From a bacterium (GTDB lineage: Bacteria; Patescibacteriota; Minisyncoccia; Phycocordibacterales; JABMNX01), in NCBI GenBank assembly GCA_002687905.1, contig NZBM01000007.1:1-61833 (forward strand): a stretch of 61,833 nt of DNA. Direction: 5' to 3'. The position numbers were made by a program, and so were the translations under genes. Numbering within the stretch: the first letter of the stretch is position 1; every line of letters begins with the position of its first letter. This document shows, one piece after another, positions 40,378-50,817 of this stretch. The notes below the pieces were generated by a model. That model searched no databases, was not told where the DNA came from, and was given only the letters and a program-made list of their open reading frames with translations.

Positions 40378-40581
40378 ATGACACTTACTGGCTGCATAGT
40401 TTGTACGTACAACGACGGGAACGGCGGGACGGAAAAATGCTACCTCTATCAATGTCCCAAAACCCGGCCAACCAAAGAAAAGGGACGAGTGGCCCCCCCA
40501 AGAAGCCACAGGTCCTCACCAACAAGTAGAGACGGAAACCCCGCTCCGAACCCAGCGGACACGGACAGGGACGGTTGCTAG
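40378..40581 (+). CDS. Small Cys-containing orphan protein
   Basis: 67 aa: a short N-terminal part with five cysteines in all (CIVC, then C at KCYLYQC, one at the C-terminus) and a Pro/Arg/Thr-rich hydrophilic remainder. No family recognised. Evidence for a real gene is the -35/-10 promoter at 40274, the strong SD AAAGGGGG 5 nt before the ATG and the terminator at 40615. The GC content is well above neighbours. Opposite-strand ORFs here have no such signals. Confidence 0.5.
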   Translation: MTLTGCIVCTYNDGNGGTEKCYLYQCPKTRPTKEKGRVAPPRSHRSSPTSRDGNPAPNPADTDRDGC

Positions 40582-40614
40582 GAGCGTGATTCGAAGGCGC
40601 TTCAGTTGAAGAAT

Positions 40615-40642
40615 CGCCGCGACGCACTCTAGCGTCGCGGCG
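40615..40642 (+). terminator. Terminator of orphan cassette
   Basis: Stem CGCCGCGACGC / GCGTCGCGGCG (11 bp), 6-nt loop, followed by AATTTCC. It isolates the orphan gene from the rpoB promoter 20 nt later. Confidence 0.8.
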
Positions 40643-40663
40643 AATTTCCTTTGTATAAAGAAT

Positions 40664-40692
40664 TTGACAGAATTATCCTTCTCCTCTATACT
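40664..40692 (+). promoter_or_regulatory. rpoBC promoter
   Basis: TTGACA (40664-40669), 17-bp spacer, TATACT (40687-40692): nearly consensus, the strongest in the window. It yields a leader of about 150 nt before rpoB. Confidence 0.85.
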
Positions 40693-40751
40693 CTATTTAT
40701 TCAGAGAGATTGAGTCTTTGGTGGAGAGGACACATTTTTTTACAAATCAAA

Positions 40752-40827
40752 TCGAGAAAATTACGTAGAGTTTTTTATAACAATTTTCTCGAGGACGGCG
40801 CAAAAGGGAATAACTCTTTTTTGTGCC
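40752..40827 (+). promoter_or_regulatory. rpoB leader with two hairpins
   Basis: Hairpin 1: TCGAGAAAATT (40752-40762) with AATTTTCTCGA (40782-40792). Hairpin 2: GGCGCAAAAG (40797-40806) with a C/T-rich arm ending TTTTGTGCC (40827), followed by CGTATTTT. The second resembles an attenuator. No SD precedes the ATG at 40848. A regulatory role in setting RNA polymerase levels is possible. Confidence 0.5.
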
Positions 40828-40847
40828 CGTATTTTGCTGTATAACGA

Positions 40848-43800
40848 ATGGCGATAAAAAAACTTGATCAAAAGCAATTCGGTCGCTTTAAGGAGCCGCT
40901 TGCGCCAATGCCACATTTCATAAAGGCGCAGACGGATTCTTTTGAGTTACTACTTAAAGAAGGTATTGGAGAAATCTTCAAAGAGTTTTCTCCTATTAGT
41001 GATTACTCCGGCAAGAAGTTTGACCTGGAGTTTCTTTCTTTTGAAATGGGGGAGCCAAAGTATGATGAATACTTTGCAAAGAAAAATGTGCTCACCTACG
41101 ATGCACCTCTTCGTACAATTGCAAAGCTTAAAAACAAGACCACAAGGGAGACCAAAGAACAGGAAATCTTTCTGGCAGACTTTCCAATGATGACTTCACA
41201 CGGCACCTTCATAATTAATGGTGCAGAGCGCGCAATAGTTCCACAGCTTGCGCGCTCTTTTGGTGTTTTCTTTACAACAAAGGAAATGAAAGGAAAGAAT
41301 CAGTTTGGAGCAAAGATTATTCCAATGCGCGGCGCGTGGGTTGAGCTTGGAAGTGAACCAGACGGTTGTATTTACGTAAAGATTGATAGAAAAAGGAAGT
41401 TTCCGGTTACAACACTACTTCGCATAATGGGAGCTAGCTTTGATAAGGATATGTTTGACCTTCTAAAGAGCAATCCTCATTCAAAAGAGATGCTTGAGAA
41501 GTGTTTTGAAAAAGATACAGCCACAACAGCTGAAGAGGCTTACATTGAAATTCATAAAAAACTACGTGACGGCGATTTAGCTACCGCCGACAACGCGCGA
41601 GAATATATTAGCTCAATATTTAGTGATGAGCGCTACGACCTGTCGCGAGTTGGAAGAAGACATTTCAATATGCGCTTTGGTATGAGTACCGACGACAAGG
41701 AGCTTGAGAGAAGAACAATTTCTCTTGATGACGTGGTTAGAATAGTTCTAAATATAGTGGAGCTAAACAACACCCCAGGGGCTGGCGCTGATGATATTGA
41801 CCACCTTGGTTTTAGGCGAGTTCGCTACGTAGGGGAGCTTCTTCAGCAAAAAATAAGAGTGGGAATGTCTAGAATGAAGAGAAACATTCAAGACAGGATG
41901 TCCACTGTTGAAGCGGAAACAATCTTACCTATTCAATTTATAAACCCAAGACCATTTCACGCTGCAGTAAGGGAATTTTTTACAACAAACCAGCTTTCCC
42001 AATTCATGGGTCAGCAGAATATACTCTCTGAACTTGAGCACTTAAGAACTCTGTCAGCGCTTGGCCCGGGAGGACTCACCCGTGAGAGAGCTGGATTTGA
42101 GGTTCGCGACGTTCACCCAAGTCATTATGGGAGACTCTGCCCTATCCACACTCCTGAAGGTCCAAATATTGGACTAATCCTTCACCTTGCGGTTCATGCA
42201 AGGATTAATGAGTTTGGAATAATTGAGACTCCTTATGCAAAGGTTGAAAGTGGAAAGATAACGGGTGAGGTGGCGCATTTAAATGCACTTGAGGAAGAAA
42301 AAGAAAATATAGCGCACGCCGCTACTCCATATGATAAAGATGGAAATATAACAGAGGAGCTTGTTGAGGTTCGTATTAAAGGAGAGCCTGGTTTGGTGGA
42401 CAAAAAGGAAGTTGGCTATATTGATATCGCTCCAAATCAAGCATTTTCAATAGCAACATCAATGATTCCTTTCCTTGAGCACGATGATGCAAACCGCGCT
42501 CTTATGGGCTCAAACATGCAAAAGCAAGCTACTCCTTGTATTGTTCCTGATGCTCCTATTGTAGCTACGGGTATTGAAGAGTCTGCGGCAAGAGATTCCG
42601 GAAGGTTGATTTATGCCAAGGAAGCAGGAGAGGTAACTTATGTTGATGCAGGGAAAGTGGAAGTAAGCGGTTCAGGTAAAAAAGAAGTTTATCCTCTTGT
42701 TACTTTCTCAAGAACAAACGATATGTCGGCATTTCACCAACGACCTGTTGTAGATTTAGGACAGAAAGTCAAAAAAGGCGAGCTTCTAGCTGACGCGTCT
42801 TCAACCGACAGAGGGCAAGTAGCACTCGGGCAGAACATTCGCGTGGCCTTTATGTCATGGTCCGGAGCAAACTATGAGGACGCTATTATTATCTCAGAAA
42901 GGCTTGTTAAAAACAGTAAGTTTACAAGTATTCACGTTGAGGAATTCACAGTAAGTGTTCGTGACACAAAGCTTGGCCCTGAAGTAACAACTCATGACAT
43001 ACCAAATGTAGGGGAAACAAAACTTAAAAATCTTGACGAGGAAGGGGTTGTAAGAATTGGTGCAGAAGTTCGCCCTGGAGATATTCTTGTAGGAAAGGTA
43101 ACTCCAAAAGGAGAAACCCAACTTACCCCAGAGGAAAGGCTACTCCGCTCAATTTTTGGGGAGAAAGCTAAAGACGTTAAAGACACATCCTTAAGAATGG
43201 AAGGAGGAAAGCGTGGGCGTGTGGTGGGAGTTAAGGTGTTTTCAAGAGAAAATGGTGACAATTTAGATTCCGGAATAATAAAGAAAATTCACGTTGAAAT
43301 AGCTCAGCTAAGAAATGTCTCTGTTGGAGATAAACTTGCGGGGCGACATGGTAACAAAGGTGTTATCTCGAAAGTGCTTCCCGAGGAGGATATGCCTTAC
43401 ACAAAGGATGGTGAGCCTATTGACTTAATTCTTACACCGCTTGGGGTGCCTAGTCGTATGAACTTGGGGCAGATTCTTGAGCTTCATTTAGGCCTTGCTG
43501 CAAACTCTCTTCAATACCAAGCGATCGTACCTCCATTTACTGGAGCAACTGATAAAGAAATACAGGACGAGCTAAAAGAGGCAGGATTTCCTGAAAATGG
43601 AAAGATAAAACTTTATGACGGAAGAACAGGAGAGTCATTTGATCAAGATATTGCCGTTGGTTATATGTATATCCTTAAGCTTCATCATATGGTTGAGGAC
43701 AAGATTCATATGCGTTCAATTGGTCCTTATTCTCTAATTACACAGCAACCTCTTGGTGGGAAAGCTCAAAATGGAGGACAGCGATTTGGGGAGATGGAAG

Positions 43801-44027
43801 TATGGGCTCTACTTGGCTATGGCGTAGCACATATTTTACGTGAAGTGCTAACTATTAAATCAGACGACATAGTAGGACGTTCTGCAGCATTTGACGCGAT
43901 AGTTCGAGGTGAAAGGATAACTAATTTACAAACCCCGGCAGCATTTAATGTGCTACTTAAACACTTACGCGGGCTTTCTCTTGATGCAAAACTTGAGCGA
44001 CTAGAGGACGTTGAAGAAGAAAAATAA
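40848..44027 (+). CDS. rpoB: RNA polymerase beta subunit
   Basis: 1059 aa, compact (E. coli 1342) because lineage-specific insertions are lacking. Conserved blocks run from FGRFKEPLAPMPHFIKAQ through the rifampicin region (FFTTNQLSQFMGQQNILSEL, then HPSHYGRLCPIHTPEGPNIG), the catalytic region GANYEDAIIISERLV and the C-terminal GGQRFGEMEVWALLGYG. The Ser-type rifampicin position reads LGPGGLTRERAG. It precedes rpoC by 1 nt. Confidence 0.97.
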   Translation: MAIKKLDQKQFGRFKEPLAPMPHFIKAQTDSFELLLKEGIGEIFKEFSPISDYSGKKFDLEFLSFEMGEPKYDEYFAKKNVLTYDAPLRTIAKLKNKTTRETKEQEIFLADFPMMTSHGTFIINGAERAIVPQLARSFGVFFTTKEMKGKNQFGAKIIPMRGAWVELGSEPDGCIYVKIDRKRKFPVTTLLRIMGASFDKDMFDLLKSNPHSKEMLEKCFEKDTATTAEEAYIEIHKKLRDGDLATADNAREYISSIFSDERYDLSRVGRRHFNMRFGMSTDDKELERRTISLDDVVRIVLNIVELNNTPGAGADDIDHLGFRRVRYVGELLQQKIRVGMSRMKRNIQDRMSTVEAETILPIQFINPRPFHAAVREFFTTNQLSQFMGQQNILSELEHLRTLSALGPGGLTRERAGFEVRDVHPSHYGRLCPIHTPEGPNIGLILHLAVHARINEFGIIETPYAKVESGKITGEVAHLNALEEEKENIAHAATPYDKDGNITEELVEVRIKGEPGLVDKKEVGYIDIAPNQAFSIATSMIPFLEHDDANRALMGSNMQKQATPCIVPDAPIVATGIEESAARDSGRLIYAKEAGEVTYVDAGKVEVSGSGKKEVYPLVTFSRTNDMSAFHQRPVVDLGQKVKKGELLADASSTDRGQVALGQNIRVAFMSWSGANYEDAIIISERLVKNSKFTSIHVEEFTVSVRDTKLGPEVTTHDIPNVGETKLKNLDEEGVVRIGAEVRPGDILVGKVTPKGETQLTPEERLLRSIFGEKAKDVKDTSLRMEGGKRGRVVGVKVFSRENGDNLDSGIIKKIHVEIAQLRNVSVGDKLAGRHGNKGVISKVLPEEDMPYTKDGEPIDLILTPLGVPSRMNLGQILELHLGLAANSLQYQAIVPPFTGATDKEIQDELKEAGFPENGKIKLYDGRTGESFDQDIAVGYMYILKLHHMVEDKIHMRSIGPYSLITQQPLGGKAQNGGQRFGEMEVWALLGYGVAHILREVLTIKSDDIVGRSAAFDAIVRGERITNLQTPAAFNVLLKHLRGLSLDAKLERLEDVEEEK

Positions 44028-44028
44028 T

Positions 44029-47000
44029 ATGGAACCAAAAAGAAGAGAACATGATCCAATAAATTTTGATGCAGTGACCCTTAGGCTCGCTTCTCCTGAG
44101 CGTATTTTGGATTGGTCATATGGTGAGGTAACAAAGCCGGAGACAATTAACTACAGAACTCAACGCGCAGAGAAAAACGGGCTTTTTGATGAGAAAATTT
44201 TTGGACCGGAAAAAGACTATGAATGTTACTGTGGAAAATATCGCGGAATAAGATACAAAGGAATTGTTTGTGATAAATGTGGAGTTGAAGTCACTCGCTC
44301 AATAGTTCGTCGCGAGAGGATGGCTAACATTGAGCTTGCGATCCCTGTTGCTCACATTTGGTTTTTAAGAGGAATTCCATCGAGAATTGCTCTTATTCTT
44401 GGTCTTTCAGCAAGCGACGTTGAGAAGGTGGCGTATTTTGCAGGATACATAATCACCAAAGTAGATGAGACAGAGAGAGCAAGTCTTCTTAAAGAGCTTG
44501 ATAGTGAGTATAAAAACAAAGTCGGCGCTTCAAAAGATGCAAAGACAAAGACTAAATTGAAAGAACTTCTAACCGCAACAAAACAAGACATACAAAGCAT
44601 TCAAGAGATGGCAGTGGTCGACGAGGCTACGTACCATAAATTTGCTGTTAAATATGGAGGTCTTTTTGAGGCAGAGATTGGAGCAGAGGCAGTTTACAAC
44701 ATATTTAAGAATATAAATCTAGATAAGTTAATCAAGAAGTTAAACGAAAGACTAGAAGTGGCAGGCGCAGTAGAGCGTGAGAAATTAAACAAGAGATTAG
44801 CGCTTCTAAAGTCAATGAGAAAAGCGGGCGTTCGCCCAGAATGGATGTTTTTGGTAAGGCTTCCGGTTATTCCACCGGCTCTAAGACCAATGGTTCCGCT
44901 TGAAGGAGGGAGGCATGCCTCATCTGACGTAAATGACCTCTACCGTAGAGTCATAAACAGAAACAATAGATTAAAGAAGCTTCAGGACATAAATGCGCCA
45001 GAGGTAATTCAGAGAAATGAGAAGAGAATTCTTCAGGAGGCAGTTGACGCTCTAATTGATAATTCAATTAGGCACGGAAATACAATGTTCTCTGCTATGA
45101 GTCAGTCTCAAAGACGTCCGCTCAAGTCTTTGTCTGATTACCTAAAAGGAAAGCAGGGATACTTTAGAGGAAACCTTCTTGGAAAAAGAGTGGACTATTC
45201 CGGGCGTTCCGTGATTGTTATTGGTCCTGATCTTGAGATAGACCAGTGTGGACTTCCAAAACATATGGCGCTTGAGCTATTTAGACCTTTTGTAATAAGT
45301 AAGCTTCTTGAAAAAGAACTGGCATATAACATACGAGGAGCCGGAAGATTAATTGAAGACGGAATCCCCGAAGTATGGGCAATCCTTGAGGATGTAATTA
45401 AGGACAAACACGTACTTCTAAACCGTGCCCCAACACTTCACAGACAGGGTATTCAGGCTTTCAGACCAATTCTAATTGAAGGAAATGCGATTCAAATTCA
45501 CCCACTTGTTTGTGAGGCATTTAATGCGGACTTTGACGGTGACCAGATGGCCGTTCACGTCCCTCTTTCAGATGAGGCCCAGCTTGAAGCTAAAGAGATA
45601 ATGTCAGCAAGAGAAAACGTACTAAAACCGGGAAGCGGTGAGGTTGTAACTAATGCTAGGCAAGACATTATCCTTGGCTGTTATTGGATGACAAAAATAG
45701 TTGAGGGTGAAAAGGGAGAAGGTAAATTCTTCCCGTCGCCTAATAATGCGATTACGGCATATGACTTTGAAGACGTAGGATTTCGCTCAAAGATAAAAGT
45801 GATGCCTACTACTAGTGACAAATATAAAGATTTTAATGGGGAAGTGTTTGAAACTTCCGTAGGAAGGCTTCTGTTCAACAGTGTTTTGCCTAAGGACTTT
45901 CCATTTATAAATGATGAGATGACCAATAAGAAGATGGCAGGTTTGGTTGAAGTTCTTATTGATAAGTACGGACTGGAGGAAATACCTTACATCTTAGACA
46001 AAATCAAAAACTTTGGCTTTAAGTATGCAACACACGCCGGTGTTACGTGGAGCCTTTCTGACGTTACGGTTCCTCCTGGAAAAGAGGGAATAGTTGATGA
46101 GGCTAAAAAAGAGGCCGCAGAGATTATAGCTCAATACAATGAGGGACTTCTTTCAGCAAATGAAAAGGTTAGGATGCTTGTAAAAGTGTGGCAGGACGTA
46201 ACAACTAACATCGAAAAACTTCTTCCGGACACACTTGATCCAAACGGCTCTGTTCACGACATGCTTTTCTCTGGTGCACGAGGTTCGGTTAGGCAGTTAA
46301 ACCAAATGGCAGGGATGAAGGGTCTAATTCAGAATACAAAAGGGGAGGTAATTGACTTCCCTATTATTGCATCGATGAAAGAGGGGCTTACTCCTATTGA
46401 ATACTTTGTTACTACGCACGGTGCTCGTAAAGGTCTTTCTGACACTGCGCTTCAAACCGCAAAAGCCGGATACCTAACAAGAAGGCTCTTTGATGTGGCG
46501 CAAGATATAATCATAACGGAGAATGATTGTTCAACTAAGGAAGGAGTAGAAATAAGTCGCGACAGTGCGTCTGGAATAAAGATTTCATTTGCAAGAAATC
46601 TTCGCGGAAGAATACTTTCAGAAGCTGTTAAATCTGGAAGAAAGACACTCTTTGAGAAAGGACATATGCTTAGTGCGGCTGACGCAGAAGTTATAGAGGC
46701 TGACGAAGGAGTAGAGGCCGTAATACTTCGTTCACCCATGACATGTAGAACTCCACACGGGATTTGTAAGAAATGTTATGGAGCCGATATTTCAACGAAT
46801 GAACTTGTAGAGATCGGAGAAGCTATAGGGACAGTAGCAGCGCAAGCCATTGGTGAGCCGGGAACCCAACTTACTATGCGTACTTTCCACACCGGAGGAA
46901 CCGCAAGTGTTGGTGGAGACATTACCCAAGGACTTCCGCGTGTTGAGGAGGTGTTTGAGCGTCGTCAACCAAAAAACCCAGCCGCAATAGCCCACATTTC

Positions 47001-47712
47001 AGGAACAGTGTCTGAAATTCGCGACGAAGGAAAGGAGAAAATACTTGTACTTCTTCCAGATGGAACAAGTAAGACCACAAAGAAAAAAGACTTAGAATAC
47101 CCAATTCACTTTCTTAGAATGCTATTGGTGAAAGTGGGAGACAAAGTAGAGAAAGGACAATTCCTAACAGATGGCTCGGCAAATCTTGAGGAGCATTTTA
47201 AATTTGCAGGAAAAGAAGCAACCCAAGAGTACATAATTAGTGAGACAAGTAGAATCTACGAGCTTCAAGGTGTGACTATTTCAAGGAAACACATTGAAGT
47301 CATAATTAGGCAGATGTTCTCGCGAAGAAAGATTAAGCAGTCCGGAGACACTGAATTTTCAGTAGGAGATATGGTTGAGGAGTTTGATCTTCTTGCGGAA
47401 AACAAGAGAGTTAAAGGTGAAGGAGGCGAGCAGGCTGTTGCCGATGCGCTCCTCCTTGGAATTATGGAAGTGTCTCTTTCAAGAAAGAGCTTCCTTTCGG
47501 CTTCTTCATTCCAGAACACAACCCGCGTGCTTATAAATGCGGCTGTTAAGGGTGGAGTAGACAAACTAAGAGGACTTAAGGAGAACGTTATTATCGGAAG
47601 GCTAATTCCAGCTGGAACTGGCTACGAAGGAAGTCCTAAGAATGAAAAAGTGGCAGAACTTAAAAGAGAGCTCTCTCAAAAAGACGCCGAAATGAGGGGA
47701 GAAGAAGAGTAG
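44029..47712 (+). CDS. rpoC: RNA polymerase beta' subunit
   Basis: 1227 aa. N-terminal zinc ribbon CYCGKYRGIRYKGIVCDKCG, the clamp, and the catalytic NADFDGDQMAVHVPLS (about residue 500) are present, as is the second zinc site CRTPHGICKKCYG (near 905) and the trigger-loop region MRTFHTGGTASVGGDITQGL. The start ATG 44029 (MEPKRREHDP) is preferred to an upstream frame that overlaps rpoB. It ends immediately before dnaG. Confidence 0.97.
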   Translation: MEPKRREHDPINFDAVTLRLASPERILDWSYGEVTKPETINYRTQRAEKNGLFDEKIFGPEKDYECYCGKYRGIRYKGIVCDKCGVEVTRSIVRRERMANIELAIPVAHIWFLRGIPSRIALILGLSASDVEKVAYFAGYIITKVDETERASLLKELDSEYKNKVGASKDAKTKTKLKELLTATKQDIQSIQEMAVVDEATYHKFAVKYGGLFEAEIGAEAVYNIFKNINLDKLIKKLNERLEVAGAVEREKLNKRLALLKSMRKAGVRPEWMFLVRLPVIPPALRPMVPLEGGRHASSDVNDLYRRVINRNNRLKKLQDINAPEVIQRNEKRILQEAVDALIDNSIRHGNTMFSAMSQSQRRPLKSLSDYLKGKQGYFRGNLLGKRVDYSGRSVIVIGPDLEIDQCGLPKHMALELFRPFVISKLLEKELAYNIRGAGRLIEDGIPEVWAILEDVIKDKHVLLNRAPTLHRQGIQAFRPILIEGNAIQIHPLVCEAFNADFDGDQMAVHVPLSDEAQLEAKEIMSARENVLKPGSGEVVTNARQDIILGCYWMTKIVEGEKGEGKFFPSPNNAITAYDFEDVGFRSKIKVMPTTSDKYKDFNGEVFETSVGRLLFNSVLPKDFPFINDEMTNKKMAGLVEVLIDKYGLEEIPYILDKIKNFGFKYATHAGVTWSLSDVTVPPGKEGIVDEAKKEAAEIIAQYNEGLLSANEKVRMLVKVWQDVTTNIEKLLPDTLDPNGSVHDMLFSGARGSVRQLNQMAGMKGLIQNTKGEVIDFPIIASMKEGLTPIEYFVTTHGARKGLSDTALQTAKAGYLTRRLFDVAQDIIITENDCSTKEGVEISRDSASGIKISFARNLRGRILSEAVKSGRKTLFEKGHMLSAADAEVIEADEGVEAVILRSPMTCRTPHGICKKCYGADISTNELVEIGEAIGTVAAQAIGEPGTQLTMRTFHTGGTASVGGDITQGLPRVEEVFERRQPKNPAAIAHISGTVSEIRDEGKEKILVLLPDGTSKTTKKKDLEYPIHFLRMLLVKVGDKVEKGQFLTDGSANLEEHFKFAGKEATQEYIISETSRIYELQGVTISRKHIEVIIRQMFSRRKIKQSGDTEFSVGDMVEEFDLLAENKRVKGEGGEQAVADALLLGIMEVSLSRKSFLSASSFQNTTRVLINAAVKGGVDKLRGLKENVIIGRLIPAGTGYEGSPKNEKVAELKRELSQKDAEMRGEEE

Positions 47713-47748
47713 TTGAAAGAGGCGGTTGGTGGGACTAATATTGTTTCT

Positions 47749-49449
47749 ATGATCTCTCCAGTAGATCAAATAAAAGAAAGACTAACTATCGTTGATGTAG
47801 TTTCCTCGTATATAAAGCTAATTAAGGCTGGTAGGAACTTCAAAGCCCGCTCCCCTTTTTCAAATGAGAAAACGCCGTCCTTTTTTGTTTCTCCTGATAG
47901 GGATATGTATTACTGTTTTTCAACCAGCCAAGGAGGGGACATATTCACCTTTACAGAGAAGATGGAAGGAGTGGATTTTAAAGGAGCTTTAAAAATACTT
48001 GCGGACAGAGCGGGTGTTGACTTGGTTTATGAAGGTTCTACAAGAAGAGATGAAAAGGAAGTTCTTTATAAGATACTTGATGATGCCACAAGACATTTTG
48101 AGGACAATCTTAAAAGAAGGAAAGACGTAAGAGACTATATGAAAGAAAGGGGAGTAAGTGAAAGAACAATGAAAATATTTCGTATAGGCTATGCGCTTGA
48201 TGAGTGGCAAAACTTGCACGAATATCTTGTAGGGAAAAGGTATAAGGAAAGCGATATAGAGAGCGTGGGTCTTTTAAAACAAGCTGAAAACAACAAACGT
48301 AAGTACGACGCATTTCGCGGAAGGATAATCTTTCCAATAAGGGACAATGCCGGAAGAATTGTGGCATTTTCAGGAAGAGTCTTTGAGGGAGGGGAAGGAA
48401 TGGGTAAATATATAAATTCTCCGGAGACGGCACTTTATCACAAGTCACGCATTTTATTCGGTTATGATTTTGCAAAATCTACCATTAGAAAACATGACTT
48501 CTCTATAGTGGTAGAGGGGCAGATGGATGTCTTAATGGCTCATCAGGCTGGTTTTACCAATACGGTTGCGGTCTCAGGCACTTCGCTTACTGAAGAGCAG
48601 CTTAAGCTTTTAAATAGGCTGTCAAGAAATATCGTTTTGGCTTTTGATTCCGATGATGCCGGAGTGTCTTCTGTAAAAAGGAGCTCAGAGTTAGCACTTT
48701 CTCTTGGAATGGATGTAAAGGTTGCAACTATGAAGAAAGGAAAAGACCCGGCTGATCTTATTAAAGAGAGCAAGGAGAAGTGGAGAAAGACCATAAAAGA
48801 ATCAAAACACATTATAGAGTTTCTACTCGATCTTTTAGAAGAGGAAAAACTTGATTCAAGGTCGTTTAGGAAGAAAGTTAGTGAAGAGGTACTACCTTTT
48901 GTAGCGAGAATTACAAGTAAGATTGATCAGGGACACTTCATAGAGATGGTTTCAAAAAGGATAAACATTCCGGAGGATACTGTAAGAGAGGAAGTATCAA
49001 GAATAAAAATAGATACTACAGAAATTAGTGAACCTAAAAGACCGGTAAGTCAAAACAGAGGCACAAGAAGAGACAAGATAGAAAGAAGACTACTCGGTAT
49101 AATTAATTGGCAAGAGTCTTTAAAAAAGCCGTTAATTGATACCGAGGGACTTAGAAAATCCTTTTCCCGCGTAGTTGGTAAGACTCGTCTAAGTGAATTA
49201 GAGGAATCTACTCAAACCAACGAAGACGCCTTTCGCGCCGAGATAGTGCATAGGAACGGTACTATAGATGAAGATATTAAGGAATTAATAAACGCTCTTT
49301 CAGTAGAGAATGAAAAGAGTAAGTTATCACGCATAACAGAAGATCTTAAGAGAGCTGAGTCTGAAGGCGACGGCAAGAAAGCAAAGGAGCTTTTGGAGAA
49401 GAGTAAGAAACTTTCAGAGGCTATTGCTAAGTTATCAATCAATGAGTAA
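47749..49449 (+). CDS. dnaG: DNA primase with degenerate zinc-binding domain
   Basis: 566 aa from ATG 47749, preferred over the TTG 36 nt upstream because TAATAT (47736-47741) lies 7 nt before it and family similarity starts at [10 protein letters not shown]. It makes RNA primers. The zinc-ribbon (CHC2) region reads [13 protein letters not shown] ... [11 protein letters not shown]: the expected CPFH is SPFS and CFGC is CFST, so three of four ligands are gone. The TOPRIM core is intact ([19 protein letters not shown], then LAFDSDDAG). A helicase-binding-like helical C-terminus follows. rpoD overlaps by 8 nt. Confidence 0.9.
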   Translation: MISPVDQIKERLTIVDVVSSYIKLIKAGRNFKARSPFSNEKTPSFFVSPDRDMYYCFSTSQGGDIFTFTEKMEGVDFKGALKILADRAGVDLVYEGSTRRDEKEVLYKILDDATRHFEDNLKRRKDVRDYMKERGVSERTMKIFRIGYALDEWQNLHEYLVGKRYKESDIESVGLLKQAENNKRKYDAFRGRIIFPIRDNAGRIVAFSGRVFEGGEGMGKYINSPETALYHKSRILFGYDFAKSTIRKHDFSIVVEGQMDVLMAHQAGFTNTVAVSGTSLTEEQLKLLNRLSRNIVLAFDSDDAGVSSVKRSSELALSLGMDVKVATMKKGKDPADLIKESKEKWRKTIKESKHIIEFLLDLLEEEKLDSRSFRKKVSEEVLPFVARITSKIDQGHFIEMVSKRINIPEDTVREEVSRIKIDTTEISEPKRPVSQNRGTRRDKIERRLLGIINWQESLKKPLIDTEGLRKSFSRVVGKTRLSELEESTQTNEDAFRAEIVHRNGTIDEDIKELINALSVENEKSKLSRITEDLKRAESEGDGKKAKELLEKSKKLSEAIAKLSINE

Positions 49450-50782
49450 AGTACTACGTATGCCAAAATCCAAGAAAGTAGCAAAGAAAAAAGCTAAAAA
49501 GAAGGTAGCAAAGAGGGCGACCAAGAAGAAATCCCCCAAGCGCTCAATTCGAAAAGCTGTCAGGAAAGCTGTAAAAAAGGTGGTTAAAAAAGCCGCCAAA
49601 AAGAAGGTAGCAAAAAAGAAAGTAGTAAAGAAAGCGGCTAAGAAAAAAGTTGCTAAAAAGGCACCTAAGAAAGTTGCTAAAAAAACAAAGAAGTTAAGCA
49701 AGAAAGAAAAAGACAAGCAAGATAAAGCAGAAGGGCTTCTTGTAAAAGGACGCGAGCGCGGCTACGTTACATATGACGAGATTCTTAAAGAGTTTCCAAA
49801 AATAGAGGAGGACGTGCTTTTCCTTGAGGAAATGTACGAGAAATTTAATACTGCAAATGTAGATGTTCTTGAGGGAGGCGGAATGCTTGAAGAAGCGGCT
49901 ACAGAGGAGCTTCTAGATAAGAAAAACCTATATAGAAGGGGAAGTGAATCCACATATGATTCTATTCAAATGTATCTTAGAGAGATTGGTCGCTATTCTC
50001 TTCTTGTGGCACAGGAAGAAAGAGAACTGGCGCAAAGAATTTTAGACGGAGACGGTGAAGCCAGAAACCTCCTGGCTCGTGCAAACCTTAGGCTGGTAGT
50101 ATCAATTGCAAAGCGCTACGCAGGACGAAGTCCTGATCTTACTCTTCTTGACCTTATTCAAGAGGGAAATATTGGACTGTTTAAAGCGGTTGATAAATTT
50201 GACCACACAAAAGGATACAAGTTCTCAACGTATGCAACGTGGTGGATTAGGCAAGCCATAACAAGAGCGCTAGCCGATCAGTCTAGAACAATTCGTATTC
50301 CGGTTCATATGGTTGAGACCATTGCGAAATATAAGCAGGTCTCCCGCAGACTTGCGCAGGACTTAGGGCGTGATCCACTTCCTGAAGAGATTGCAACCGA
50401 AATGGGTCTTGAAGTAGAGAAGATTCATAATATTGAAAAGATTAATCAAGACACGGTTTCACTTGAAAATCCTGTAGGAGATGAGGATGACGGAAAAAGT
50501 ACACTAGGAGACTTTATACCAGATGAAAGAATTCTATCGCCTGACCAGATGTCCGCAAGAAGGATTTTAACCGATCAAGTACATCAGATTCTTCACGAAC
50601 TTTCACCAAAAGAAAGAAAAATTCTTGAGATGCGTCATGGTCTTGAAGACGGAATTTACCACACACTTGAAGAAGTTGGGAAAGAATTCGGAGTAACACG
50701 TGAGCGAATTCGACAAATTGAAGCGAAAGCATTAGAGAAAATACGAACCCACGAGCGCTCAAATCAGCTTAAAAACTACTAA
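49442..50782 (+). CDS. rpoD: Primary sigma factor with histone-H1-like Lys/Ala N-terminus
   Basis: 446 aa. Residues about 10-90 are a Lys/Ala-rich tract of AKKKVAKK-like repeats, as in H1-like and AlgP-type proteins. The sigma-70 core follows: region 1.2 ([20 protein letters not shown]), 2 ([20 protein letters not shown] and [20 protein letters not shown]), 3 and 4 ([20 protein letters not shown], then [17 protein letters not shown]). It directs RNA polymerase to the TTGACA/TATAAT promoters noted here. Start ATG 49442; a second ATG at 49460 is possible. dnaG-rpoD is a classical pair. Confidence 0.93.
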   Translation: MSKVLRMPKSKKVAKKKAKKKVAKRATKKKSPKRSIRKAVRKAVKKVVKKAAKKKVAKKKVVKKAAKKKVAKKAPKKVAKKTKKLSKKEKDKQDKAEGLLVKGRERGYVTYDEILKEFPKIEEDVLFLEEMYEKFNTANVDVLEGGGMLEEAATEELLDKKNLYRRGSESTYDSIQMYLREIGRYSLLVAQEERELAQRILDGDGEARNLLARANLRLVVSIAKRYAGRSPDLTLLDLIQEGNIGLFKAVDKFDHTKGYKFSTYATWWIRQAITRALADQSRTIRIPVHMVETIAKYKQVSRRLAQDLGRDPLPEEIATEMGLEVEKIHNIEKINQDTVSLENPVGDEDDGKSTLGDFIPDERILSPDQMSARRILTDQVHQILHELSPKERKILEMRHGLEDGIYHTLEEVGKEFGVTRERIRQIEAKALEKIRTHERSNQLKNY

Positions 50783-50817
50783 AATTTAGGATAATAGAGC
50801 GTGATATACTTGCCTCG

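Noticed and set aside
40385-40627. Minus-strand ORFs opposite the Cys-rich orphan
   Set aside because: No promoter, SD or terminator on that strand; the plus strand has all three.
40309-40640. RNase P RNA or tmRNA
   Set aside because: None of the conserved core motifs of either RNA is seen; a small ORF with SD explains the segment better.
47713-47748. TTG start for dnaG directly after the rpoC stop
   Set aside because: The 12 extra residues have no family similarity, and a -10 box lies 7 nt before the ATG at 47749.
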